NCBI RefSeq assembly: GCF_030540545.1
Contig: NZ_JAUNVZ010000003.1
Location: 62,001-126,000, forward strand
From: Rothia sp. (in: high G+C Gram-positive bacteria)
GTDB lineage: Bacteria; Actinomycetota; Actinomycetes; Actinomycetales; Micrococcaceae
Length of the DNA stretch: 64,000 bases
Reading direction: 5' to 3'
Shown one piece after another: positions 1-9,994 of the stretch (position 1 is the stretch's first letter; each line of letters opens with the position of its first letter). Position numbers and translations under genes: made by a program. The notes beneath the pieces are model-generated. The model did not search any database and was not told the origin of the DNA. It saw only the letters and a program-made list of their open reading frames with translations.

Positions 1-262
1 CGGAGCGTTCTTCTTCGCTCAGTTGAGGGCGCGCAGGTGCCGGCTGCTGATAATACGCAGGAGGTACCTGCTGAGGCTGCGCCTGGTGAATCTGCGCGGG
101 CTGAACCGGCTGTACAGGTTGAACCGGCTGTGCTGGCGCCTGCTGAGCGTTCTGCTCGGCCGCGGGTGCCTGCACGGGCGCGTTCTGCACAGTAGTGTTG
201 TGCTCGTGGCTTGCGGGCTGTTCGTGGCTCGCGGGCTGCGAGGGGGTGGGGCTTTGAGACAT
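1..262 (-). CDS. N-terminal part of a Pro/Gln/Ala-rich protein (partial)
   Basis: An ATG at 262-260 on the minus strand opens a frame that runs off the left edge. The 87 visible residues start MSQSPTPSQPASHEQPASHE and are almost all P, Q, A, V and S, with runs of PVQPVQPVQ and QQVPPAYYQQP, before a more ordinary stretch (RPQLSEEER) at the edge. Such disordered N-termini often precede membrane or envelope domains in actinobacteria, but no domain is visible here, so I assign no function. It is divergent from purN, and the 105-bp gap must hold both promoters. The start is preceded by only a weak Shine-Dalgarno. Confidence 0.6.
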   Translation of the reverse strand, partial: MSQSPTPSQPASHEQPASHEHNTTVQNAPVQAPAAEQNAQQAPAQPVQPVQPVQPAQIHQAQPQQVPPAYYQQPAPARPQLSEEERS

Positions 263-367
263 ATCTCTAGGGTACCGGAGAAGGGCTCAACGTTGAATTT
301 TTCACATTGACGCCTTAAAGCACTCCGCCCGGCTGTGTGCGCCCCGCCGGTACGATAGACTGGAGGA

Positions 368-925
368 GTGCGTATTGTGATTATGGTCTCCGGCTCTGGT
401 ACAAATTGTCAAGCGGTTTTGGATGCGGTGGCATCCGGCGCCCTCTCCGCCGATATTTTGGCGGTTGGTGCTGATAAGCCCTGCACCGGTATTGAGCGCG
501 CTCGCGCCGCCGGTGTTGAAACCTTCCTGGTGGAACCCAAGGATTTTGAATCTCGCAGTGACTGGAACCGTGCTCTGGAAGAAAAGATTGCTTCCTACGC
601 CCCCGATTATGTCCTCTTCGCAGGCTTTATGCGCATTGTTGACGCGCAGCTGGTCTCCCGTTTTGAGAACCGCATTATTAATACTCACCCGGCTCTTCTG
701 CCCTCCTTCCCGGGCGCTCACGGTGTGCGTGACGCCATGGCGCACGGTGTAAAGATTACCGGTGTGACCGTGCACTTTGTGGACTCCGGTGTGGACACCG
801 GCCCGATTCTGGCGCAGGCAGCTGTTCCCGTGCTGCCCGAGGATACCGAAGAGTCCCTGCACGAACGCATTAAGGAACAGGAGCGTCCGCTTCTGGTTGC
901 TACTCTGGCCTCCCTGGCCTCCTAA
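368..925 (+). CDS. purN: Phosphoribosylglycinamide formyltransferase PurN
   Basis: This is GAR transformylase, which uses 10-formyl-tetrahydrofolate to formylate glycinamide ribonucleotide in purine synthesis. The 185 residues match the usual PurN length. The phosphate-binding loop VSGSGTN lies at residues 7-13. The catalytic block NTHPALLPSFPGAH follows near residue 105, and the loop with the catalytic aspartate, SGVDTGPILAQ, near 139. The start is GTG, with TGGAGGA immediately upstream; an earlier start would lose the MRIVIMVSGSG strand. purH follows 104 bp downstream, the common actinobacterial pairing. The folate donor links it to glyA and folD a few kilobases away. Confidence 0.96.
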   Translation: MRIVIMVSGSGTNCQAVLDAVASGALSADILAVGADKPCTGIERARAAGVETFLVEPKDFESRSDWNRALEEKIASYAPDYVLFAGFMRIVDAQLVSRFENRIINTHPALLPSFPGAHGVRDAMAHGVKITGVTVHFVDSGVDTGPILAQAAVPVLPEDTEESLHERIKEQERPLLVATLASLAS

Positions 926-1029
926 AGCTGCCCACACGGCATATGACCCCGGCAGCTTGATGAGCTGGCGGGATACAAGAAAAGCGGGCTACACCCGTTG
1001 ACCCATCCACGAAAGAATCTGGAGTATCT

Positions 1030-2637
1030 GTGTCTCTTATTCAGCTCGATCGCGTGCCTCTGCGCCGCGCCCTGATTTCCGTATACGATAAGACCGGTTT
1101 GGCGGAATTGGCTCAGGGTCTGCACGCAGCTGGCGTGAGCCTGGTGTCCACCGGTTCCACCGCCTCCACCATCGCGGCTGCCGGTGTTCCGGTGACCGAG
1201 GTGAGCGAAATTACCGGTTTCCCGGAGGTTCTGGAGGGTCGCGTGAAGACCCTGCACCCGCGTATCCACGCCGGTATTCTGGCTGACCGCCGCAAGCAGG
1301 ACCACATTGATACCCTCAAGGAACTGGATGTTGAGGCATTCGACCTGGTGGTTGTGAACCTGTACCCCTTCGTTGAGACCGTGGCAGCCGGCGGCACCCA
1401 GGACGAAATCATTGAGAAGATCGACATTGGCGGTCCCTCCATGGTGCGCGCAGCGGCAAAGAACCACGACGCTGTTGCAGTGGTCGTTGACCCCGCCGAC
1501 TACGATGCTGTGATCGCTGCAGCTCAGGACGGCGGCTTCTCCCTGGCAGCACGCCGCCGCCTGGCAGCAAACGCTTTCGCTCACACCGCAGCATACGATA
1601 ACGCCGTGGCAGAGTGGACCAGCCAGCAGTTCGCCAACGATGAGGATGCCTCCTTCTTCCCGCCCTACGCCGGCGTGAACTTCGAGCGCAGCGAATCCCT
1701 GCGCTACGGCGAGAACCCCCACCAGCAGGCAGCTCTCTACGCCGAGGTGAACCCCACCCCCGGTATCGCTCAGGCTGAGCAGCTGGGCGGTAAGGCAATG
1801 AGCTACAACAACTACGTGGATGCCGACGCAGCTCTGCGCGCAGCCTACGACTTCGATCAGCCCGCTGTTGCCGTGGTCAAGCACAATAACCCCTGCGGTA
1901 TTGCTGTAGCTTCTGCCGATGCAGCCGACCCGATCGCTGAGGCACACGCAAAGGCCCACGCCTGCGACCCGCTCTCTGCATACGGTGGTGTGATTGCCGC
2001 TAACCGCGAGGTGACCCTGGCAATGGCAGAGACCGTTAAGGGTATTTTCACCGAGGTTATTGTGGCTCCCTCCTACCAGCCCGAGGCTCTGGAAGTGCTG
2101 CTGACCAAGAAGAACCTGCGCGTGCTGCAGCTACCCGAGGGCTTTGAGCGCCCGGCTATTGAGTACCGTCAGATTTCCGGTGGCGCTCTCTTCCAGGAAG
2201 CTGACCGCCTGGACGCTGAGGGTGACAACCCCGCTAACTGGCAGCTGGTTGCCGGCGAGGCAGCCGATGAGGCAACTCTGCGTGACCTTGAGTTCGCATG
2301 GCGTGCCCTGCGCGCACCGAAGTCCAACGCTATTTTGCTGGCGAATAACGGTGCCGCTGTGGGTATTGGTATGGGCCAGGTGAACCGCCTGGATTCCTGC
2401 CGCTTGTCGGTGGAGCGCGCTAATACTCTAGCGGGCGATGAAGAGCGTGCACGCGGTGCGGTTGCTGCATCGGATGCATTCTTCCCCTTCGCTGACGGTC
2501 TGGAGGTGCTGCTGGCTGCTGGCGTGCGCGCTGTGGTTCAGCCCGGCGGTTCGATTCGCGATGAAGAGGTTATTGCAGCTGCCCAGGCTGCTGGCGTGAC
2601 CATGTACTTCACCGGCACCCGCCACTTCTTCCACTAA
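1030..2637 (+). CDS. purH: Bifunctional AICAR formyltransferase / IMP cyclohydrolase PurH
   Basis: This enzyme carries out the last two steps of IMP synthesis. At 535 residues it is full length. An N-terminal MGS-like IMP cyclohydrolase domain covers about residues 12-140 ([42 protein letters not shown]). The AICAR formyltransferase domain follows ([32 protein letters not shown] with the catalytic Lys-His, and C-terminal [10 protein letters not shown]...GTRHFFH). The start is GTG, preceded by GGAGTATCT. The gene is probably co-transcribed with purN, since no terminator lies between them. A hairpin terminator follows. Confidence 0.97.
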   Translation: MSLIQLDRVPLRRALISVYDKTGLAELAQGLHAAGVSLVSTGSTASTIAAAGVPVTEVSEITGFPEVLEGRVKTLHPRIHAGILADRRKQDHIDTLKELDVEAFDLVVVNLYPFVETVAAGGTQDEIIEKIDIGGPSMVRAAAKNHDAVAVVVDPADYDAVIAAAQDGGFSLAARRRLAANAFAHTAAYDNAVAEWTSQQFANDEDASFFPPYAGVNFERSESLRYGENPHQQAALYAEVNPTPGIAQAEQLGGKAMSYNNYVDADAALRAAYDFDQPAVAVVKHNNPCGIAVASADAADPIAEAHAKAHACDPLSAYGGVIAANREVTLAMAETVKGIFTEVIVAPSYQPEALEVLLTKKNLRVLQLPEGFERPAIEYRQISGGALFQEADRLDAEGDNPANWQLVAGEAADEATLRDLEFAWRALRAPKSNAILLANNGAAVGIGMGQVNRLDSCRLSVERANTLAGDEERARGAVAASDAFFPFADGLEVLLAAGVRAVVQPGGSIRDEEVIAAAQAAGVTMYFTGTRHFFH

Positions 2638-2689
2638 GAATTACGTCTTAGACTGTGCGCTGAACGTGGATAAGTCCTAAAGCGTATAT

Positions 2690-2735
2690 GACGGGCATGC
2701 GTCTGGATATTCTCCGGCGTGTGCCCGTCTTTTTA
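2690..2735 (+). terminator. Intrinsic terminator of purH
   Basis: The arms GACGGGCATGCG and CGTGTGCCCGTC pair across a 16-nt loop and are followed by TTTTT, 52 bp after the purH stop codon. Confidence 0.8.
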
Positions 2736-2792
2736 TGGGCGAAGAGGGCGTGCGGGATGCGCAATGGGGTGTAAAAACGTTAGGATTGAAAC

Positions 2793-3380
2793 GTGCCTAA
2801 AGTCAGCGAAGAATATAAAAAGAACCGCCGCGCCGAAATCATCGCCGCGGCGCGCGAATGCTTCAGTAAAAACGGCTACCAGAAAACCTCCATGAGCGAG
2901 ATTATTGCCGCATCCAACCTCTCCGCTGGAGCCATCTACAACCATTTTGAATCCAAGCATGAGATCATGCTTGCCGCCGCCGAACTGGACTACGCGCCCT
3001 TCGAAAAAATCAAAGCGGACGCGCCCTGGGACTATGTACTCGGCTGCCTGAAAGTACTCGATGCACCCAAGCTGCGCCGCTTCCTGCTGATCACCTGGGG
3101 CGAGGCGGTTACCGACCGTGAACTGGCTGCCGTGGTCTCCACCCAGCTGCAGACCCTGCGCGACCTGGCGCTGGAGCGCTACCGCCGCTGGGCTATTGAG
3201 ACTCTGGGAGCACAGGAAGATCAACTGGAGGCATTCCTTGACTCTACGGGAGCTGCGATTCTCTCTGTGCTCACCGGCTACACGGTGCAGACTCAGCTGT
3301 TGGCTGGCGCGAAGAGCGAGCAAGCGCGTGACGCTTATTTGAGCTACGCTCTGGCAACCTTGGACCTTTCGGGCGAATAG
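2793..3380 (+). CDS. TetR-family transcriptional regulator
   Basis: A 195-residue protein with a classic N-terminal TetR helix-turn-helix at about residues 10-57 (RRAEIIAAARECFSKNGY, then TSMSEIIAASNLSAGAIYNHF). An all-helical ligand/dimer domain follows with no recognisable ligand signature. The start is GTG. It is a single gene flanked by terminators and lies just upstream of glyA. A palindrome at 3536-3560 overlaps the probable glyA -10 element. I infer that this protein could bind there, but no palindrome of the same sequence lies before its own start, so the link rests on proximity only. Confidence 0.88.
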   Translation: MPKVSEEYKKNRRAEIIAAARECFSKNGYQKTSMSEIIAASNLSAGAIYNHFESKHEIMLAAAELDYAPFEKIKADAPWDYVLGCLKVLDAPKLRRFLLITWGEAVTDRELAAVVSTQLQTLRDLALERYRRWAIETLGAQEDQLEAFLDSTGAAILSVLTGYTVQTQLLAGAKSEQARDAYLSYALATLDLSGE

Positions 3381-3397
3381 CACCCGCACATACACAG

Positions 3398-3437
3398 TCC
3401 CCGGACACCGCGATAGAGGGTGTCCGGGGATTGCTTT
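3398..3437 (+). terminator. Hairpin terminator after the TetR gene
   Basis: Twelve-base perfect arms TCCCCGGACACC and GGTGTCCGGGGA are followed by TTGCTTT, a weak U-tract. Confidence 0.7.
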
Positions 3438-3514
3438 AAGCACCTTGCTCAGCCCTTGGACCGACGTCTTAAATCTGACTATCGTCCGAGAAATGAACGG
3501 GGTACATTCACGTC

Positions 3515-3560
3515 TGGTCAGGGGCATTCAGCTTAGCTATACTTGAGAGTAATGTATAGC
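3515..3560 (+). promoter_or_regulatory. Probable glyA promoter with an overlapping palindromic operator
   Basis: TGGTCA (3515-3520) and TATACT (3538-3543) have a 17-bp spacer and resemble a sigma-70 type promoter. The -10 lies inside the inverted repeat GCTATAC-N11-GTATAGC (3536-3560). A protein bound to the repeat would block RNA polymerase. About 60 bp of leader separates it from the glyA ATG. The adjacent TetR gene product is the obvious candidate ligand, by inference only. Confidence 0.5.
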
Positions 3561-3620
3561 ACATCATAGTGTTGAATTTTTATCCCAGCGCCTAATCCCG
3601 CGCCCAACTCTGGAGAGAGC

Positions 3621-4922
3621 ATGACTGAGATTAACCCGACCGCAGAGGCGGCAGCAACCCTGCTGGAAACTCCCCTGGAAGTTTTCGACCCCGAGGTTGC
3701 CGAAGCCATCACCCTGGAACGCCGCCGCCAGCAGAACACCCTGGAAATGATCGCCTCCGAGAACTTCGTGCCGCATTCGGTGCTGCAGGCTCAGGGTTCG
3801 GTCCTGACCAATAAGTACGCTGAGGGCTACCCCGGCCGTCGCTACTACGGTGGCTGCGAATACGTGGATATTGTTGAGTCCCTGGCTATTGAGCGCGTGA
3901 AGGCTCTCTTCGGTGCCGAGCACGCCAATGTGCAGCCCCACTCCGGCGCGCAGGCAAATAACGCCGTTATGCACGCCCTGCTGAACCCGGGAGATAAGAT
4001 TATGGGTCTGTCCCTGGCACACGGCGGCCACCTGACCCACGGTATGAAGCTGAACGTCTCCGGTAAGCTCTACGAGGTTGTCGCCTACGAGGTGGGCGAG
4101 GACGGCCGCGTGGATATGGAGAAGGTGCGCGAGCTGGCTCTGGCTGAGCGCCCCAAGCTGATTATTGCCGGCTGGTCGGCATACCCTCGTCAGCTGGATT
4201 TTGCCGCTTTCCGCGCTATTGCTGATGAAATTGGCGCCTACCTGTGGGTGGATATGGCTCACTTCGCGGGCCTGGTGGCAGCGGGTCTGCACCCGAACCC
4301 CGTGCCTCACGCTCATGTGGTTTCCTCCACCGTGCACAAGACTCTGGGTGGTCCGCGCTCGGGCTTCATTCTGTGCACCGAGGAGCTGAAGAAGAAGATT
4401 GACTCGGCTGTGTTCCCCGGTCAGCAGGGCGGCCCGCTCATGCACGTGATCGCTGCAAAGGCTACCGCTTTTAAGCTGGCTGGTACCGATGAGTTCAAGG
4501 ATCGTCAGCAGCGCACCATTGAGGGCGCTCAGATTCTGGCGCAGCGCCTGACCGCTCCCGATATGGTTGAGGCGGGCGTTTCCATCGCTACCGGCGGCAC
4601 TGATGTGCACCTGGTGCTGGTGGACCTGCGTAACCACAAGTTCAACGGTAAGGAAGCCGAGGATGCCCTGCACGCAGCCGGTATTACCGTTAACCGTAAC
4701 GCCGTGCCGAATGATCCTCGCCCGCCGATGGTCACCTCCGGTCTGCGTATCGGTACCTCCGCTCTTGCCACCCGCGGTTTCGACGCCCAGGGCTTCACCG
4801 AGGTTGCCGAGATTATTGCTCAGGTGCTGCTCGGTGGCGACACTGCGGCTCTGCGCCAGCGCGTGGATGCTCTGTGCGAGCGTTACCCGCTGTACCGCGG
4901 CAGCGATGAGTGGAACTCCTAA
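3621..4922 (+). CDS. glyA: Serine hydroxymethyltransferase GlyA
   Basis: This PLP enzyme converts serine and tetrahydrofolate to glycine and methylene-THF, the main one-carbon source for the purine genes upstream and for folD downstream. It has 433 residues, typical of the family. Hallmarks are [11 protein letters not shown] near residue 34, [25 protein letters not shown] and [13 protein letters not shown]. The PLP-lysine block [14 protein letters not shown] has its Lys near residue 240, and NDPRPP...[14 protein letters not shown] lies near the C-terminus. The ATG is preceded by TGGAGAGAG. A palindromic operator candidate lies in its promoter. Confidence 0.97.
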   Translation: MTEINPTAEAAATLLETPLEVFDPEVAEAITLERRRQQNTLEMIASENFVPHSVLQAQGSVLTNKYAEGYPGRRYYGGCEYVDIVESLAIERVKALFGAEHANVQPHSGAQANNAVMHALLNPGDKIMGLSLAHGGHLTHGMKLNVSGKLYEVVAYEVGEDGRVDMEKVRELALAERPKLIIAGWSAYPRQLDFAAFRAIADEIGAYLWVDMAHFAGLVAAGLHPNPVPHAHVVSSTVHKTLGGPRSGFILCTEELKKKIDSAVFPGQQGGPLMHVIAAKATAFKLAGTDEFKDRQQRTIEGAQILAQRLTAPDMVEAGVSIATGGTDVHLVLVDLRNHKFNGKEAEDALHAAGITVNRNAVPNDPRPPMVTSGLRIGTSALATRGFDAQGFTEVAEIIAQVLLGGDTAALRQRVDALCERYPLYRGSDEWNS

Positions 4923-4940
4923 ACCGCTAACTTAATCTAA

Positions 4941-4986
4941 AACCCGCCCTGGTTATCCACTGCTGGAGAGCCCGGGCGGGTTTTCT
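4941..4986 (+). terminator. Intrinsic terminator of glyA
   Basis: AACCCGCCC pairs with GGGCGGGTT across a 24-nt loop, followed by TTTT. Confidence 0.75.
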
Positions 4987-5104
4987 CTGCCCATATGCTG
5001 CGTGTATGGTGGCGCACACGGAGGTGACGGGGGATAATGGTAGTACCTATGTCCCGGTAACTTGATTGACCGGGCAATAATGAATCAACATATTGGAGGA
5101 TTCC

Positions 5105-5983
5105 ATGCCGAAGATTTTGGACGGTACCGCCACCGCAGCCGCCATTAAGTCCGAACTGATTGAGCGCGTTGAGGCGCTCAAGGCCAAGGGTATTACCCCC
5201 GGTCTGGGCACTGTGCTGGTGGGCGACGACCCCGCTTCTCACTCCTATGTGGGTGCTAAGCACCGCGATTGCGCTGAGATTGGCATTAACTCCATTCGCG
5301 TGGACCTGCCGGCTGATATTAGCCAGGAGCAGCTGGAAGCCGAGATCGACAAGCTGAACAATGACCCGGAGTGCACCAGCTACATTGTGCAGCTGCCCCT
5401 GCCCAAGCATCTGGATACCAACCGCATTCTGGAAAAGATTGCCCCCGAAAAGGACGCTGACGGCCTGCACCCGACCAACCTGGGCAAACTGGTGCTTAAT
5501 GTTTCCGAGCCGTTGGATTCGCCCCTGCCCTGCACCCCCAATGGTGTGATTGAGCTGGTGAAGCGTCACGGTATTGACTGGTCGGGTAAGAATGTTGTGG
5601 TGCTCGGTCGCGGTATTACCGTGGGTCGTCCCCTGGGTCTGCTGCTGACCCGCCGCGAGATTAACGCGACCGCTACCCTGGCTCATACCGGCACTGAGAA
5701 CCTGGATGAGGTTCTGCGCGAGGCGGATGTTATTGTCGCCGCTGTGGGTGTTGCTCATGTGCTCAAGGAGCACCAGGTCAAGGACGGCGCTATTTTGCTG
5801 GATGTTGGTGTTTCCCGCGTTGAGGATCCCGAGACCGGTAAGAAGAAGCTGCGTGGCGATATCTCTCCTGAGGCTGCAGAAAAGGCTTCCTGGGTTTCCC
5901 CGAACCCCGGCGGTGTGGGGCCGATGACTCGCGCCATGCTGCTGGTGAATGTGGTGGAGACCGCCGAGCGTAACGCTCGCTAA
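5105..5983 (+). CDS. folD: Methylenetetrahydrofolate dehydrogenase / cyclohydrolase FolD
   Basis: This bifunctional enzyme interconverts 5,10-methylene-, methenyl- and 10-formyl-THF, and so makes the PurN and PurH cofactor. It has 292 residues. [14 protein letters not shown] carries the catalytic Tyr/Lys, [10 protein letters not shown] is the folate-binding loop, [12 protein letters not shown] follows, and the NAD(P) loop is [14 protein letters not shown]. The last has GRG rather than the GRS of many homologues, a variant I associate with actinobacteria. [14 protein letters not shown] closes the protein. The ATG at 5105 has GGAGGA seven bases upstream; a possible TTG four codons earlier is rejected. 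Confidence 0.95.
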   Translation: MPKILDGTATAAAIKSELIERVEALKAKGITPGLGTVLVGDDPASHSYVGAKHRDCAEIGINSIRVDLPADISQEQLEAEIDKLNNDPECTSYIVQLPLPKHLDTNRILEKIAPEKDADGLHPTNLGKLVLNVSEPLDSPLPCTPNGVIELVKRHGIDWSGKNVVVLGRGITVGRPLGLLLTRREINATATLAHTGTENLDEVLREADVIVAAVGVAHVLKEHQVKDGAILLDVGVSRVEDPETGKKKLRGDISPEAAEKASWVSPNPGGVGPMTRAMLLVNVVETAERNAR

Positions 5984-6000
5984 GCTGAGCTAATAACAGA

Positions 6001-6040
6001 TAATGCCCCGTATCCTTGGCGGATACGGGGCATTATCTTT
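6001..6040. terminator. Bidirectional terminator between folD and the GntR gene
   Basis: Fifteen-base arms (6001-6015 and 6021-6035) built around AATGCCCCGTATCC pair perfectly with a 5-nt loop between convergent genes. T/A-rich flanks occur on both sides. Confidence 0.75.
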
Positions 6041-6085
6041 AAGTGTTCTTAGGCTATATCCTCCTGCCCAAGGAATCCACATGAG

Positions 6086-6925
6086 CTAGAGAATAATCTC
6101 GTAAAAATAGGAATCCTGAGTGTAGAGGGTACGGCTATGCTCCACGGGAATACCTGTATCGGTGTATCCGATCACGCTCACATCCATCATTGCCTGACCG
6201 GGCTCAATGAGCTGATTAAACTCTTCATAATCATCCACGGTGCTTAGCGTTGCACCCACGCGCATGGTGCCGTGGCGCATGGCAAAGGCACTGCCTTCGA
6301 GCTGTTCAAAAATATTGCTGCCCTGGTTCACCGGCTGACCCATATTTTCCATCATTGCCTGCAGTAGAGCTTGGCCTGCGTCGGGGGAGAGGTGAATGCG
6401 CTCGTAGCCAATGATTTCCTGATCCGACAGGCGCAGGCGGCGCACATAGAGTACGGAGGTGCCCGCTTCAAGACCCAGGGATGCGCAAATAGCTTCTTCA
6501 GCCTCTACCCACTGGGTGGCAATGACGCGCGTGGAGCCTTCGTGGCCGCGCTGGGACATATCCTCCAGATAGGAGCACATACGCGGGGTGAAACGCGCCT
6601 GATTGCGCGGGGCAATATAGCTGCCGGAGCCGTGCACATTGTAGATGTGGCCGCGCTCGGTCAGCAGGGAGAGGGCATTACGCACGGTTTGGCGGCTGAC
6701 GCTAAATTGCTCCTGCAGGGTGCGTTCGGGCGGCAGACGGTCGCCGGGCTCTCCCACAATCACATAGCGCTGCAGCAGGTACTGGGCGAGCTGCTCATAC
6801 TTAGTTCCGGGTACCGGCGGCAGTTCACGGTCGGGGTAAATGACCGGTTCGCAATCCTGGGCACGATTCAGGTGCGGCAGGGGGTAGCCGGGGTCAGCGT
6901 TTTCTGTGTGTGAGGAGCGAAGCAT
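6086..6925 (-). CDS. GntR-family (HutC subfamily) transcriptional regulator
   Basis: A 279-residue protein. The winged helix at about residues 40-108 has the GntR signature (KYEQLAQYLLQRY, GDRLPPERTLQEQFSVSRQT, VRNALSLLTERGHIYNVHGSGSYIA). A UTRA effector domain follows at about residues 125-275 (VLYVRRLRLSDQEIIGYERIHL, ending VEHSRTLYTQDSYFYEIIL). UTRA domains bind small molecules such as sugar phosphates or histidine derivatives; the ligand cannot be read from sequence. It is divergent from xth, and the 116-bp gap holds the perfect palindrome GTGCAG-TC-CTGCAC, a candidate autoregulatory site. No transport or catabolic target lies nearby. Confidence 0.9.
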   Translation of the reverse strand: MLRSSHTENADPGYPLPHLNRAQDCEPVIYPDRELPPVPGTKYEQLAQYLLQRYVIVGEPGDRLPPERTLQEQFSVSRQTVRNALSLLTERGHIYNVHGSGSYIAPRNQARFTPRMCSYLEDMSQRGHEGSTRVIATQWVEAEEAICASLGLEAGTSVLYVRRLRLSDQEIIGYERIHLSPDAGQALLQAMMENMGQPVNQGSNIFEQLEGSAFAMRHGTMRVGATLSTVDDYEEFNQLIEPGQAMMDVSVIGYTDTGIPVEHSRTLYTQDSYFYEIIL

Positions 6926-6941
6926 TGTTTTATTTTACCCT

Positions 6942-6973
6942 GTGCAGTCCTGCACGCCTAGAGCTGGCATAAT
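6942..6973 (+). promoter_or_regulatory. Palindrome and extended -10 between the GntR gene and xth
   Basis: GTGCAGTCCTGCAC (6942-6955) is a perfect 14-bp palindrome 17 bp upstream of the GntR start codon. TGGCATAAT (6965-6973) reads as an extended -10 element toward xth, whose -35 position would fall inside the palindrome. The palindrome does not match the GT-N-TA-N-AC core that I know for HutC-type operators, so assignment to the GntR protein is weak. Confidence 0.35.
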
Positions 6974-7041
6974 GGTTAGAGTATGTCCGGGCACAGGATT
7001 CGGACTGCACTGTACCCACTAGTCCAGCTGAAGGGAATGCC

Positions 7042-7890
7042 ATGAGCCGCCCCGCTAAGAGCCTGCGCGTTGCCAGTGTGAATGTCAACGGTATTCGTGC
7101 CGCCTATAAAAAAGAGATGGCAGCATGGCTGCAGGAGCGCGATGTGGATATCCTCTGCCTGCAGGAGGTGCGCGCCCCCGATAAAATCGTGCGCGAGCTG
7201 CTGGATGAGAGCCAGTGGTCTATTCTGCACGCCGAGGCGGCTGCTAAGGGCCGTGCGGGCGTGCTGATTGCTACCCGCTTGACCCCCAATAGCAATGGTG
7301 AACTGCTAGAGAATCAGCCCGTGGCTACCCGCAGCGATATTGGTGAAGAGTACTTTGCCGATTCGGGCCGCTGGGTGGAGGCTGACTATACGCTTCCTAA
7401 TGGACAGTCCCTGACCGTGGTTAGCGCCTATGTGCATTCCGGTGAGGTGGGCACCCAGAAGCAGGACGATAAGTACCGTTTCTTGGAGCGTATGCTGGTG
7501 CGCATGCCCGAACTTGCCAAGCACAGCGACCACGTGCTGATTGTGGGCGATTTGAACGTCGGTCACACCGAGTTGGATATTAAGAACTGGAAGGCAAACC
7601 AGAAGCGCGCGGGCTTTTTACCCGAGGAGCGCGCCTACTTCGATAAGTTCTTTGGCGAGATCGGCTATGTGGATGTAGCCCGCTCTCTTGCCGGTGAAGT
7701 ACCCGGCCCCTACACCTGGTGGTCCTACCGCGGCCAGGCATTCGATAATAACGCCGGCTGGCGCATCGATTACCAGATGGCAACCCCCGCACTGGCAGCC
7801 CTTGCCTCCAACGCCACCGTGGACCGCGCAGCAAGCTACGATGAGCGCTTTAGCGACCACGCGCCCCTGGTAGTGGACTACCTCTTCTAA
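7042..7890 (+). CDS. xth: Exodeoxyribonuclease III / AP endonuclease
   Basis: An Mg-dependent endonuclease/exonuclease/phosphatase-fold enzyme that incises DNA at abasic sites in base-excision repair. It has 282 residues. Family motifs in order are VASVNVNGIRAAY (Asn ligand), CLQEVRAPD (metal-binding Glu), SAYVHSGE, a VGDLNVGHTELDIKNWK block with the catalytic Asp/Asn, and SDHAPLVVDY with the catalytic Asp-His at the end. The ATG is preceded by GAAGGGAATGCC. It is the first gene of a likely operon with trpS (45 bp gap) and the 2H phosphoesterase gene. Confidence 0.93.
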   Translation: MSRPAKSLRVASVNVNGIRAAYKKEMAAWLQERDVDILCLQEVRAPDKIVRELLDESQWSILHAEAAAKGRAGVLIATRLTPNSNGELLENQPVATRSDIGEEYFADSGRWVEADYTLPNGQSLTVVSAYVHSGEVGTQKQDDKYRFLERMLVRMPELAKHSDHVLIVGDLNVGHTELDIKNWKANQKRAGFLPEERAYFDKFFGEIGYVDVARSLAGEVPGPYTWWSYRGQAFDNNAGWRIDYQMATPALAALASNATVDRAASYDERFSDHAPLVVDYLF

Positions 7891-9006
<1,116 letters not shown>

Positions 9007-9011
9007 GGACC

Positions 9012-9671
9012 GTGGCGATAGTGCCTGCGGGTACGGGCGATCATGAGGCGGATGCCCTGATCGCTGCCGTATCCGCCGAGGCGAGCTCGCAGCCGCCTTC
9101 TTCACCGACCCTGCTTGAGGGCAAGAGCTATCTGAGTCTGATTGCCCATGTGCCGGCTCAGCTGAGCGCACGCGTGCTGGATTTCAAACGCTCTGTGGGG
9201 CTTGAGGACCCCATGAACGCCCATATTACGGTGTATGTGGGGGAGCTGACCGATGAGCGTGCTCAGATGCTCTCCAGTGCAGAGTTTGCTCGCTCTTTGC
9301 AGCAGCTGGGTACTTTCCAGACGGCTTTGGGCGCTGTGGCATCTTTCCGCCCGGTGACCGAGATTGATTATTTGGCGGTGACCGAGGGCTTTGAGCATTT
9401 TGAGAGCCTGCGCGAGCGGTGTATTGCGGCTCTGGGTAAGAGCGCTTCACCTTTTCCCTATGTGCCGCATATGACTCTGGGTAATGGGCTTTCTGAGGCG
9501 CAGCGTGAGCAGCTGGAGCGTGAGTTCTCGAGCCTGCCGGCTCAGGAGGAGCGTTTTATGGTGCGTACTCTGCATGCCTATGCTTTTGATGGTTCGCTCT
9601 GGCAGCCTCTGGGTGCTATTGCTCTGGATGGCGGCTGTGCCGAAGCGAGCGAATCTGTCGACGGCGGCTAA
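9012..9671 (+). CDS. 2'-5' RNA ligase-like 2H phosphoesterase
   Basis: The 219 residues carry the two H-x-T/S motifs that define the 2H superfamily: AHITVYVG near residue 76 and PHMTLGNG near residue 156. Family members hydrolyse or ligate 2',5' or cyclic 2',3' RNA phosphates; the physiological substrate in bacteria is usually unknown. The start is GTG, five bases after the trpS stop, so translation is probably coupled. The N-terminal 35 residues are low-complexity, and the last about 15 (CAEASESVDGG) are also a non-conserved tail. Confidence 0.85.
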   Translation: MAIVPAGTGDHEADALIAAVSAEASSQPPSSPTLLEGKSYLSLIAHVPAQLSARVLDFKRSVGLEDPMNAHITVYVGELTDERAQMLSSAEFARSLQQLGTFQTALGAVASFRPVTEIDYLAVTEGFEHFESLRERCIAALGKSASPFPYVPHMTLGNGLSEAQREQLEREFSSLPAQEERFMVRTLHAYAFDGSLWQPLGAIALDGGCAEASESVDGG

Positions 9672-9994
9672 GCTCTGACTGTGCTTATCGCACAGTGTTC
9701 ATAAACTTCATAGAGGGGACTTCCCTCTAGGGGCGCCCTGCCCGTATGTCTTTGATGAGAAGATATGCGTGCAGGGCGCCCCTGTGCTTTATCCGTGTAT
9801 TCCGCGGAATGTCGCTGAAGAGGGGAGTGATGGAAGCGTAGATATATAAAGAGATATTTATGTATCAAAATACTTTTATATGAAGAAAAGTTCTCATTAT
9901 GTTAGAGTTGGACACAGCTCAACACACCGTATATATCGGCGCGCTCCATAGCTCGGTGGCAAGCGATGGGGCGCACATAGAAAAGAGGTTTCAC
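9672..9994. promoter_or_regulatory. Gene-free 323 bp: terminator hairpins, then an AT-rich promoter region
   Basis: Just after the 2H gene there are three consecutive inverted repeats: CTGTGC/GCACAG at about 9679-9695, TAGAGGG/CCCTCTA at 9711-9729, and a long one with arms AGGGGCGCCCTGC at 9729-9741 and 9771-9783. The following 100 bp (about 9835-9900) is strikingly AT-rich for this genome and probably holds the promoter of the AztD-like gene. I see no convincing Zur box: the best partial palindrome is at 9880-9897 and has only 5 of 9 symmetric positions. No open frame in the stretch has a plausible start. Confidence 0.5.

Noticed and set aside
23..310. Plus-strand Arg/Leu-rich frame at the left edge
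   Set aside because: It is the antisense of the P/Q-rich minus-strand reading frame, with an implausible composition and no ribosome site.
9880..9897. Possible Zur box before the AztD-like gene
   Set aside because: The partial palindrome matches at only five of nine symmetric positions and does not fit the Zur consensus that I know.
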